Part shown: piece by piece, positions 8,299 to 15,661 of the stretch
Layout: each line of letters opens with the position of its first letter
Numbering within the stretch: the first letter of the stretch is position 1
Origin: Phycisphaerales bacterium
GTDB lineage: Bacteria; Planctomycetota; Phycisphaerae; Phycisphaerales; UBA1924
Direction: 5' to 3'
Length of the DNA: 64,000 nucleotides
NCBI GenBank assembly: GCA_020847175.1
Contig: JADLCM010000016.1
Coordinates: 61,169-125,168, forward strand
Translations under genes and position numbers: made by a program
The notes under the pieces: model-generated
What the model was told of the DNA's origin: nothing
Seen by the model: the letters and a program-made list of their open reading frames with translations, nothing else
Databases searched by the model: none

Positions 8299-9804
8299 GT
8301 GAGCCCGCTTCTGATCCTGGGCCTGCTCAATCCGCTGCCCGCGCCGATCACCGGCAGCGAGCCCGCGGCGGCGCCTGCCATTGAAACTGCCGATCCCGCC
8401 AGCCTCCCTCCGGGAAAGGAAGTCGCCGAGGCGACGCGGTTCGACGTCGCCCTCGCCTACCAGCGGCTCGAGGAAGCCTGCGATCGCTTCGGCGCGGGGT
8501 CGTGGGACCGCGCCCAGGTCAGCGACATCCTCGATGAGGCGGCGGGCATGTTTCTCGCCGGACGGATCGGCGCCACGGTCAACCTGCTCGATGAGGCCAC
8601 GAACCTCATCGCGGGAACGTCCCTCCCTGAAGCCTGGCGCCTGGCCGATGGGCGCTCGGTGCGCCCGGAGCGCGCCGTCACCGTCGCCGAGGGCCCTGCT
8701 CGCGTTCGGCTCGACCTCGTCAGTCTCACCCCCGACCTGCCCGGCGGCGAACTGGGGTTGTGCCTCCGCACCCGCGAAGGCACCCTCGTTGCGCGCCGGG
8801 TCATCGACCTCTCCCAGACCCCCTGCGGCGTTGAGTTCACCGGCCTGCCCCCCGGCGCATATGTCGCCGAATGGGACCCGGGGCAGGGGCCGGCCCGCAT
8901 CGCCTGCACGTTTGTCGTCTCCGCGGAATCGCTCGACCGGGCCCGCGAGTCTCTCCTCGCGCGCCTCGATGCGATTCCCGGCGCGCCGGAACCGACGCGC
9001 GACATCGCGCGGGGCCGGGCCGCGCTGATCACCGACCATCCGCCCGGCCGGTCGTTCGCCGAACTGCGTTTCGATCCGCTGACCCGACTGGCCGAGGTCC
9101 GCGCGGAGGTCGGCGCCATCGCCGAGGGCCGTGACCCGTACGCGGCCCGCGCAGGTGATTTCTGGCGCACGGTGGCCACGCGCGCGGGCCCGGTGCCCGT
9201 GCGCCTGTACGTGCCGCCCCGCCTCGGCGTAGACCAGCCGAGGTCCGGCCCCGGCCCGCCCCTCGTCATCGCCCTACACGGCGCGGGGGGCGACGAGAAC
9301 CTCTGGATGGACGGCTACGCCGCGGGCGCGATCCGGCGCCTCGCCGACGAACGCGGATTCATCGTCGCCTCTCCGCTCACCTACCCGTTCCTCGGCGATC
9401 CGGGCATCTTCGACGACCTGGTGCGCGAACTCCGGCTGCACTATCCCTTTGATCCCCTGCGCATCCACTTCATCGGACATTCGATGGGGGGCATCGGCGC
9501 CTCGCTGCTCGCGCAGCGCAGGGCGGGGGTCATCGCCTCGGCCTGCGCCATCGCGGGGGCTGCGGGCCTCGATGCCGAACGCCCGTGCGCGCCCCTGCTG
9601 GTCATCGCCGCGGAGCGCGACCGCATCATGCCGGCGTCACGAATCCGGCGCGCCTGCCGAGGGGCGATCGCGGCGGGCCTCCCCGTCGAACTGCGCGAGA
9701 GCGCCGGCCTGGGTCACGCGCTCGTCGCGGCCGTGGAACTCCAAGGCGCGGTGAACTGGCTGCTTGCGCACCCGCGAGACGCCGACGCCCCGGGCGCACC
9801 CTAA
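8299..9804 (+). CDS. Exported alpha/beta-hydrolase (esterase/PHB depolymerase-like)
   Basis: A 501-residue protein. The GTG start gives a short hydrophobic N terminus (SPLLILGLLNPLPAPI) that may be a signal peptide; upstream codons in the frame overlap the divergent dehydrogenase gene and are not protein-like. Residues about 30-290 form a helical and beta-rich region of unknown type. The C-terminal part is an alpha/beta hydrolase: oxyanion segment VIALHGAGGDENLWM, nucleophile elbow GHSMGG, acidic residue in AERDRIMP and catalytic His in GLGHALV. This layout resembles esterase D/PHB-depolymerase-like serine hydrolases. The substrate is unknown. It ends 8 bp before rlmN. Confidence 0.8.
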   Translation: MSPLLILGLLNPLPAPITGSEPAAAPAIETADPASLPPGKEVAEATRFDVALAYQRLEEACDRFGAGSWDRAQVSDILDEAAGMFLAGRIGATVNLLDEATNLIAGTSLPEAWRLADGRSVRPERAVTVAEGPARVRLDLVSLTPDLPGGELGLCLRTREGTLVARRVIDLSQTPCGVEFTGLPPGAYVAEWDPGQGPARIACTFVVSAESLDRARESLLARLDAIPGAPEPTRDIARGRAALITDHPPGRSFAELRFDPLTRLAEVRAEVGAIAEGRDPYAARAGDFWRTVATRAGPVPVRLYVPPRLGVDQPRSGPGPPLVIALHGAGGDENLWMDGYAAGAIRRLADERGFIVASPLTYPFLGDPGIFDDLVRELRLHYPFDPLRIHFIGHSMGGIGASLLAQRRAGVIASACAIAGAAGLDAERPCAPLLVIAAERDRIMPASRIRRACRGAIAAGLPVELRESAGLGHALVAAVELQGAVNWLLAHPRDADAPGAP

Positions 9805-9812
9805 ACTCCCCG

Positions 9813-10973
9813 GTGCACCATCCCGCGCGGCACATCTTTGAAACCACTCCCGATGCTCTCGCCGCGTGGTGCGACGAACAGGGCTGGCCCGCGTTCCGCG
9901 CCGGGCAGATTCTGGAATGGGTCTACCAGAAGGGCGTGGTCGATCCGGGGCTGATGTCCAACCTCGGTCGTCCGCAGCGCGACCTGCTCGCCCGCGCATG
10001 GACGTTCGTTTCCGGGCGCGCGATCGCGCACCAGCGCGCCACCGACGACACGACAAAGCTCCTCATCGAGTGGGACGATGCCTCGCCCGCCCCGGGCGCG
10101 CTCCCCCTGCTCACCGGCGACCCCACGCGCCAGACCGAGTGCGTGATGATCCCGTCTGACGATCCCACCGGCCCGCGCCGCACCGCGTGCATTTCTTCGC
10201 AGGTGGGGTGCCCGGTCGGCTGCCGGTTCTGCGCCTCGGGGCTCTCGGGCCTTGACGGCAACCTCTCGACCGGGCGCATCGTCGAGCAGGTGTGGCGCCT
10301 GCGCGACACGATGCGGCGCGCTGAACTGGGCGCGCACCCGCTCGAGGGTGCCCCCCCGCCGGGAGACTTTCCGCGCATCACCCACGTGGTGTTCATGGGC
10401 ATGGGCGAGCCGCTCTCCAACTTCCGCCCGGTGCTCGGGGCCGTGCGCACGCTCGCGGCGCTCTGGGGCATGGGCATCAGCGCCCGGCGCATCACCATCT
10501 CGACCGTGGGCCTGCCCAAGGCCATTGAACGCCTCGCCGCCGAACTCGACCTCCCCGTCACGCTCGCCCTCTCGCTGCACGCCCCCGATGATGAGATCCG
10601 GCGACGGCTCATCCCCTGGGCCGAATACACCACCATCGCCGAACTGCTGGCCGCCTGCCGCAAGTGGTTTGAGAAGACCGGGCGCGAGATCACGCTGGAG
10701 TACACCCTCCTGCGAGGCGTCAACGATCTCCCCGTGCACGCCGCCAGGCTCGCGGGCCTCGCCCGGCAGCTCCGCGCCAACATCAACCTGATTCGTTATA
10801 ACGAGGTCCGGGGCCTGCCCTTCGAACGCCCGGACACCGACACCGTCCACGAGTTCCAGCGCATCCTCCGCGCCCGGAACGTCAACGCGCACATCCGCGC
10901 CAGCCGCGGGCGCGACATCGCCGCCGCATGCGGCCAACTGCGGCACGAGCACGCCCCGGGAACGGCCGGATGA
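9813..10973 (+). CDS. rlmN: 23S rRNA (adenine2503-C2)/tRNA (adenine37-C2) methyltransferase RlmN
   Basis: A 386-residue radical-SAM methyltransferase that methylates C2 of A2503 in 23S rRNA and A37 in some tRNAs. The iron-sulfur motif is CPVGCRFC (Cys about 133, 137, 140) in the sequence SQVGCPVGCRFCASG. The MGMGEPLSNF SAM-binding segment and the Cys near residue 373 in AAACGQL, which forms the protein-RNA thioester-like intermediate, are present. The other catalytic Cys of the pair lies in the ISSQVGC context at the N side, or in a nearby position I could not assign by eye. The GTG at 9813 is used because family members start about 15 residues before DALAAWCDEQGW. The stop overlaps the start of the next gene (ATGA). 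Confidence 0.93.
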   Translation: MHHPARHIFETTPDALAAWCDEQGWPAFRAGQILEWVYQKGVVDPGLMSNLGRPQRDLLARAWTFVSGRAIAHQRATDDTTKLLIEWDDASPAPGALPLLTGDPTRQTECVMIPSDDPTGPRRTACISSQVGCPVGCRFCASGLSGLDGNLSTGRIVEQVWRLRDTMRRAELGAHPLEGAPPPGDFPRITHVVFMGMGEPLSNFRPVLGAVRTLAALWGMGISARRITISTVGLPKAIERLAAELDLPVTLALSLHAPDDEIRRRLIPWAEYTTIAELLAACRKWFEKTGREITLEYTLLRGVNDLPVHAARLAGLARQLRANINLIRYNEVRGLPFERPDTDTVHEFQRILRARNVNAHIRASRGRDIAAACGQLRHEHAPGTAG

Positions 10974-13399
10974 CCACCCCCGACCCGGCGCGGGCCGCCC
11001 CACCCCCACCTCCGTCGGCTCACGCCCCCGCGGAGCGTGCGCGCGGCGTGCGCCACGGCGCTCTGGCAACCTCTCGCTGGCTCCTGCCGCTCACGCTGCT
11101 GTTCGCCGCATACTTCTTCCACGGGGGCGCGCTGGGCAAGTGGCGCGATGATTACTTCCAGTGCTCCATCGACCCCGCCACGGGTCACGCCCCGCTCGTC
11201 ACCATGCCCTGGGACATCCGTCCCGAGTTCTGGCGCCCGGTGCACCTCACCATCGTCTACACCCTCGGCTCATGGCTCTGGCAACACGACGCCCTCCGCC
11301 ATCTCATCACGCTCGGCGCCGCGATGCTCGCGATCATCGCGTGGTATTCACTCTACCGGCGCATCACCCGCTCATCCCTCGCGGCGTCGCTCGGGGCGAG
11401 CCTCTTCGCCTTCTACCCGATGGGGTTTGAGGTCGCCTTTTGGCCGGCGGCGATATCCACGGCCCTCGCCCTTGCCCTGCTTGCGTGTATTCTGCGCGTC
11501 GCACTCTCGGCGCCCCGCGCGGCGTGCCCGAGGCGCCGCCTCGCCTGGCTCGCGCCCCTCGCGTTCTTCGGCGCGTGCCTCAACGAGCAGCCGATCGCCG
11601 GCCTTGCGCCGATCGGTCTCGTGATCCTCGCGGCGCACCCGGCCCCCAAGTCCCGGCGCGCCGTCGCAGACGCCCTCATCGGCACCTTCTGGGCCGGCCT
11701 CGGGTGCCTGGCGTACATCATCCCGTTTCTTGCGACGCGCAACCCCGCCAAGCGCGGCGGGCTCGACACGCTTGCCCCTGCACGAGACATTCCCGCGCAC
11801 TTCGCCGAGGGCGCCCGCGAGTGGTTCGACTTTTCGCTGGGCGCCAAGGCCGTTCGATTTGTCGATGTCGGCTGGACGCAGGCGCTCCCGGTGCTGCGCG
11901 CGAACCCCTGGCTCGTCGCTCTGGCGCTGCTGGGCGCACTGCTGTGGCTCGGGGCCTTCGCGTGGCCCACCTACGGGCGACGAACCGGGGCGGGTTCTTC
12001 CCCCGAAACCTCGACCGCGCCACCCGTCGCCGCTGGGCCCCTGCTCGCCTTTGCGGCGCTCGCTTCCGCCTGCATGCTCCTGCCCATCGCCATTCTCGCC
12101 GACCACGCCGTCGCGCCGCGCATGACCTACCCGGGCGCGGCCATGCTCGGCCTGGCATTGGCGGTCGTCGGCGGCCTGCTGCTGCGCCGTGCGCCGCGCG
12201 TGTCTGCGGTCGTCCGGGCGGGAGTGGCATCGCTGGCGCTGGCCCTCGCCGTGGCCGGCGCCGGATCACTCCTGGGCATGCAGCACATCCAGCACAGACG
12301 GGCGAAGCGCGAGGAGCGGCTCATCACCGAACTGCGGCGCCTTGCCCCGGACCCGCCCGAAGATGCCGCGTTCGTGCCGCTCGAGATCCAATCGGGGCTC
12401 ATCTTTACCCGCGATCCGCTCTTCAACGCCCACAATGCCGGGCTCTTCGGCAGGCGCTATTGCGCCCAGCCCTTGCTGCGCCGCGCCTATCGGCGACCCG
12501 AACTCCTCGCCGGGGCCCATACCGCGCGGGGCGAGGGCGCCTACGTGCCCCTGCCTTCAGGTTACCTGATCCTCAACGAGATCAAGGGCAGTGCCGGCGG
12601 CGCCACGCCCGCCTACGTCACCGCGGCGCGGGTCATCCCCTTCATCGTGGGCCCCGATGGACGCGTGCGCCTCATCTCCCGCTTGTTCGTCGAGCGGGCC
12701 GACCACCACGACTTTGTCATGGACTTTCCCCTCGCCGGGCCCCTCGCTGCCGCCGCGGGAGAAGCCCCGGTCACCCTCGCCCGGGGCCCGAGCACTCAAC
12801 CCCGCGAGCCCAGCCCTGCCGCGCCCACCAAGCCCCTGACCGCGTGGGTGATGGGCCCGGGGGCCTCCGTGATCGGCGCGGGGCTTGCATCTCCAGGCGC
12901 GCGGCGCCCGGGGGAGCCCGCGCGCGACGCGATCCACGCCCAGGTGCGGCCCGGCGAAGTCTTCCGGCACCTCGCCGAGGTCCAGATCCCTCCGGCGAAC
13001 TCGCCGCGCCGGGTGCTCGTTCGCGCCTCCGCGGCGGATCTCCCCTCGGGCGTGATAGTAGAGGTGCGCTGGGTCGTGCCGGAGCGCGGCAACCAGGTGC
13101 TCGGCGCCCTGTCGATCACCCCGGGCTTGCTCGCGTCGGAGCCGCGCTGGTTCCCGGTGCGTTTCAACATTGCGCCGGGTGAAACGCCGCTGACCCTGCG
13201 CCTCGAAGCCCGCTCCACAGGCGGGCCTGCAGAGGTTTTTGCGACGCCTGGCTTCATTCAGGACCTGGCTCCCGGCACCCCAGTGCCCCCTCCGGCGCCG
13301 GGGCTGGACGCCGAGTTTGAACCTGACGCAGCGGACCCTTCCGCACCTTCGCCGGCCGGCGAAACTTCGTCCGCGACTTCACCGAGACCGATTCCATGA
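10970..13399 (+). CDS. Polytopic membrane protein, GT-C glycosyltransferase-like
   Basis: An 809-residue protein with about ten to twelve hydrophobic segments in residues 35-430 and a soluble C-terminal half. After the first membrane segment comes WRDDYF, a DD pair in the first external loop as found in GT-C fold glycosyltransferases. The segment WRPVHLTIVYTLGSWLW resembles the first-loop region of dolichol-phosphate-mannose-type enzymes. The C-terminal region (residues 550-800) is Pro/Ala-rich with beta-type stretches and has no recognised domain. The ATG overlaps the rlmN stop by ATGA and its own stop overlaps dtd by ATGA, so the three are probably co-transcribed. Sugar donor and acceptor are unknown; the glycosyltransferase call is inference from the membrane pattern and the DD motif. 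Confidence 0.65.
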   Translation: MTTPDPARAAPPPPPSAHAPAERARGVRHGALATSRWLLPLTLLFAAYFFHGGALGKWRDDYFQCSIDPATGHAPLVTMPWDIRPEFWRPVHLTIVYTLGSWLWQHDALRHLITLGAAMLAIIAWYSLYRRITRSSLAASLGASLFAFYPMGFEVAFWPAAISTALALALLACILRVALSAPRAACPRRRLAWLAPLAFFGACLNEQPIAGLAPIGLVILAAHPAPKSRRAVADALIGTFWAGLGCLAYIIPFLATRNPAKRGGLDTLAPARDIPAHFAEGAREWFDFSLGAKAVRFVDVGWTQALPVLRANPWLVALALLGALLWLGAFAWPTYGRRTGAGSSPETSTAPPVAAGPLLAFAALASACMLLPIAILADHAVAPRMTYPGAAMLGLALAVVGGLLLRRAPRVSAVVRAGVASLALALAVAGAGSLLGMQHIQHRRAKREERLITELRRLAPDPPEDAAFVPLEIQSGLIFTRDPLFNAHNAGLFGRRYCAQPLLRRAYRRPELLAGAHTARGEGAYVPLPSGYLILNEIKGSAGGATPAYVTAARVIPFIVGPDGRVRLISRLFVERADHHDFVMDFPLAGPLAAAAGEAPVTLARGPSTQPREPSPAAPTKPLTAWVMGPGASVIGAGLASPGARRPGEPARDAIHAQVRPGEVFRHLAEVQIPPANSPRRVLVRASAADLPSGVIVEVRWVVPERGNQVLGALSITPGLLASEPRWFPVRFNIAPGETPLTLRLEARSTGGPAEVFATPGFIQDLAPGTPVPPPAPGLDAEFEPDAADPSAPSPAGETSSATSPRPIP

Positions 13400-13845
13400 A
13401 AGCCATAGTGCAGCGCGTGCTCTGCGCCGAGGTCCGAGTGAACGGCGAGGTTCGAGGAGCCATCGGGCGCGGCCTGGTGGCGCTCGTGGGCATCGAACAC
13501 GACGACAGAGACGCCGACCGGGCCCACCTCGCGGACAAGATCGCGCACTTGCGCATCTTTGAGGACGCCGCGGGCAAAATGAATCTCTCCGTGCTCGACA
13601 TCGGCGGCGATGTTCTGCTGGTGCCCAACTTCACCGTCGCCGGCAGCACCGCCAAGGGCCGGCGACCGAGTTTCGACGGGGCGATGCGCCCAGAGCAGGC
13701 GTCGGGCGAGTTCGATGCGCTCGCATGCGCCCTGCGGGGCTTCAGCCTCCGGGTGCCCACGGGCGTGTTTGGCGCCGAGATGCAAGTCGAACTCGTCAAC
13801 GACGGGCCGGTAACACTGCTCGTGACCAGCCGTACGAACGGGTGA
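13396..13845 (+). CDS. dtd: D-aminoacyl-tRNA deacylase
   Basis: A 149-residue DTD, which removes D-amino acids and glycine mischarged on tRNA. The family outline is complete: MKAIVQRV start, GKMNLSV, GRRPSFDGAM, TGVFGAEMQV and the cross-subunit Gly-Pro motif NDGPVT. The active-site SQFTL motif reads PNFTV: Ser-Gln is replaced by Pro-Asn while the Thr is kept. This is unusual for the family and could change specificity; see findings. The start overlaps the preceding stop (ATGA). Confidence 0.9.
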   Translation: MKAIVQRVLCAEVRVNGEVRGAIGRGLVALVGIEHDDRDADRAHLADKIAHLRIFEDAAGKMNLSVLDIGGDVLLVPNFTVAGSTAKGRRPSFDGAMRPEQASGEFDALACALRGFSLRVPTGVFGAEMQVELVNDGPVTLLVTSRTNG

Positions 13846-14158
13846 AACCAGCGTGTCTGGGTTCGGGCCATCACTGAACGCGGCGGAAGTCATCACGATC
13901 TGACCGTTGCGTGCATTGGCCGTTGCGTTTTCGGAGGATCATGGCTGACTGCGTCATCCGGATCGCCCGGGATCGGCTCGGATGCCGGTGCGAGACAGCA
14001 CGACGGCCGACCGCGAGTTCAAGAGGAGGATTCTCGCGGGTTCGTGCGGGATGTGGCCCCGGCCGATCGGAGTTCGGGCAAAGCCCACCGCACTCCCACC
14101 CCCTCCCGACTCCCCCGTCGCATGCATCCTCACCGATCTGCCGCATCGAGGCTCTCTG
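13846..14158. other. 313-bp region between dtd and the ROK gene
   Basis: No supported gene. A short forward frame begins with ATG at about 13941 behind GGAGG and reads MADCVIRIARDRLGCRCETA, but it turns Ser/Pro-rich, runs into the 3' end of the convergent ROK gene and matches nothing I know. I see no clear terminator hairpin with a T run. Confidence 0.35.
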
Positions 14159-15022
14159 TTACTCCACCCGGCCAGCAAGCGTCGCCGCGCCTCGCGCTGC
14201 GTGAAACGCATCCGTCGGTCCGCCGAGGGTCCAGCCCTCCCTCGCGAGCCCCGTGAGCTGGTGCGCCGTCATGGTCCTCACCCGCATCAGCGACGGGCGC
14301 AGGGCCATGCCCACCCCGCCCAGCACGCGCACGTGCCGCGGCCGGTAGATCGCATGCACAAGCCGTATGACCCGCACGAGCTCCCGAAGCGCCGGGTCGG
14401 CCTCGGGCAGGTCCAGCGCCGGGAGGGGCGATCCGAGCCGCGCCTGCAGGGCGCGGGCGCCCAACACGCTCTCGACGGTGGTTCCGAACCCGGGCTCGCC
14501 CGGCAGGTGAAGGTCGGCCTGCCCGATGTGCCCGCTCGACTCACCGCTCACCCGCAGGGGTGCACCGTCATCAAGGACCGCGAGGCCGACGCCCGTGCCG
14601 ATGACCAGCGCTGCGCAGCGCCCGGCCAACCCGGCGCAGGCGTCTGCTGCGGCGGCCCGGGCATCCGTCAGCACCCGCAGCGGCGCCCGGCCCAGCCCGA
14701 GGGGCAGAAGTTCGCCCAGCCGGGCGCCCTCAAGAAACCGCATGTTGTCGGCGCGCTCGACACGCCCGGTCGCGGGCTCCACGACTCCCGGCGCACATAT
14801 GCCGACCGCGGCACGTTCCCGTTCCACGATTCCATCGAGCGCCTCGGCGATCGCGAGCCGCACTCCCTCGATGCCTGCCTCGCGATACGGCCCGCTCGCT
14901 CGCAGCGTCCACGGACCGCCCGCAACCGCCCAGGCAACCTTCACTCGGCTGCCGCCGATGTCCACGCCGAGGCGCAGGCGAGGCTCCTGGAGGGTTTGCT
15001 CGATGCTGCCCCGCGGCGTCAT
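14159..15022 (-). CDS. ROK-family sugar kinase / ASKHA ATPase
   Basis: A 287-residue protein of the ROK (repressor, ORF, kinase) group. The phosphate-binding motif is LGVDIGGSRVKVAWAV near residue 18, the second adenosine/phosphate motif is VIGTGVGLAVL, and an Asp in LTDARAAA corresponds to the catalytic Asp region. ESSGHIGQADLHL stands where ROK kinases have the E-x-GH motif, but the Cys-rich zinc loop (CxCGxxGCxE) of classic ROK glucokinases is absent. It is therefore a sugar or amino-sugar kinase of a less typical type. A short distance upstream on the same strand is the MazG-like gene. Confidence 0.7.
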   Translation of the reverse strand: MTPRGSIEQTLQEPRLRLGVDIGGSRVKVAWAVAGGPWTLRASGPYREAGIEGVRLAIAEALDGIVERERAAVGICAPGVVEPATGRVERADNMRFLEGARLGELLPLGLGRAPLRVLTDARAAAADACAGLAGRCAALVIGTGVGLAVLDDGAPLRVSGESSGHIGQADLHLPGEPGFGTTVESVLGARALQARLGSPLPALDLPEADPALRELVRVIRLVHAIYRPRHVRVLGGVGMALRPSLMRVRTMTAHQLTGLAREGWTLGGPTDAFHAARGAATLAGRVE

Positions 15023-15092
15023 GCGCCAAGCATACCGCGGACGCCCGCCGCGCCGGCCACGCGCTCCGGCGTGCCGAACGCATTCGCGCCGA

Positions 15093-15398
15093 TCAACCCT
15101 TCACGCCCTTCACGCGCTGCGGGTCGGTGTACTTGGCCACGGCCTGGGTCAGGTCCACCCCGGCGATGTTGGCGAGCGTGCAGAGCCACGCCAGCACATC
15201 GGCGAACTCCTCAGGCAGGTTCCGTTTCTGCTTGTCGGTGGGCGCTTTGCCCGGGGCGTTGTCCTGCAGCGCGGTCGAGAGCTCACCCACTTCTTCAATG
15301 AACCACATGAAGGTGCCGGGCACGCCCCGGGCGGAGTCCGTCGCGTAGTAGCGGTCACGAATGAGCTGCTGAAACGATGCGAGGGAGATCTGATCCAT
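15093..15398 (-). CDS. MazG-like nucleotide pyrophosphohydrolase
   Basis: A 101-residue all-alpha pyrophosphohydrolase of the MazG-like group, which hydrolyses nucleoside triphosphates to monophosphates and pyrophosphate. The Mg-binding motifs are EEVGELSTAL and EEFADVLAWL (ExxE and ExxD), as in MazG and dUTPase-like relatives. The ATG at 15398 starts MDQISLASFQQLIRD and gives a normal length; a frame of 36 more codons lies upstream but does not resemble the family. It may house-clean non-canonical nucleotides. No toxin partner is adjacent. Confidence 0.8.
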   Translation of the reverse strand: MDQISLASFQQLIRDRYYATDSARGVPGTFMWFIEEVGELSTALQDNAPGKAPTDKQKRNLPEEFADVLAWLCTLANIAGVDLTQAVAKYTDPQRVKGVKG

Positions 15399-15611
15399 GC
15401 GTGCAGCGTAGAGACCCGTCGGCAGGTCCACCTCAAGCGACCCGTAGAACCCCGGTGGCGCGACGCTCACGTCGGCCGCGGGCCGGGCGCGTGACCGGTC
15501 TGTCACGACGCGCCCGGAGTTATCGGGGCGCGGCGCGAAGAAGCAACCGCCTGCGCCGGTTCCCAGTATGGTGTTGGAGGCCCCATACGGGGTGCACCGA
15601 CAGGGGGACAG

Positions 15612-15636
15612 CCCCGATTCCGAATCAGGATCGGGG
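15612..15636 (+). promoter_or_regulatory. Inverted repeat in the leader of the S41 protease gene
   Basis: CCCCGAT and ATCGGGG form a 7-bp stem around an 11-base loop that itself contains GATT-CCG-AATC. It ends 25 bases before the ATG and just before the ribosome-binding site CGGAGG. It could be an operator or an mRNA hairpin; function unknown. Confidence 0.35.
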
Positions 15637-15661
15637 TCGCCTTGCCTTCCCGGAGGATTCC

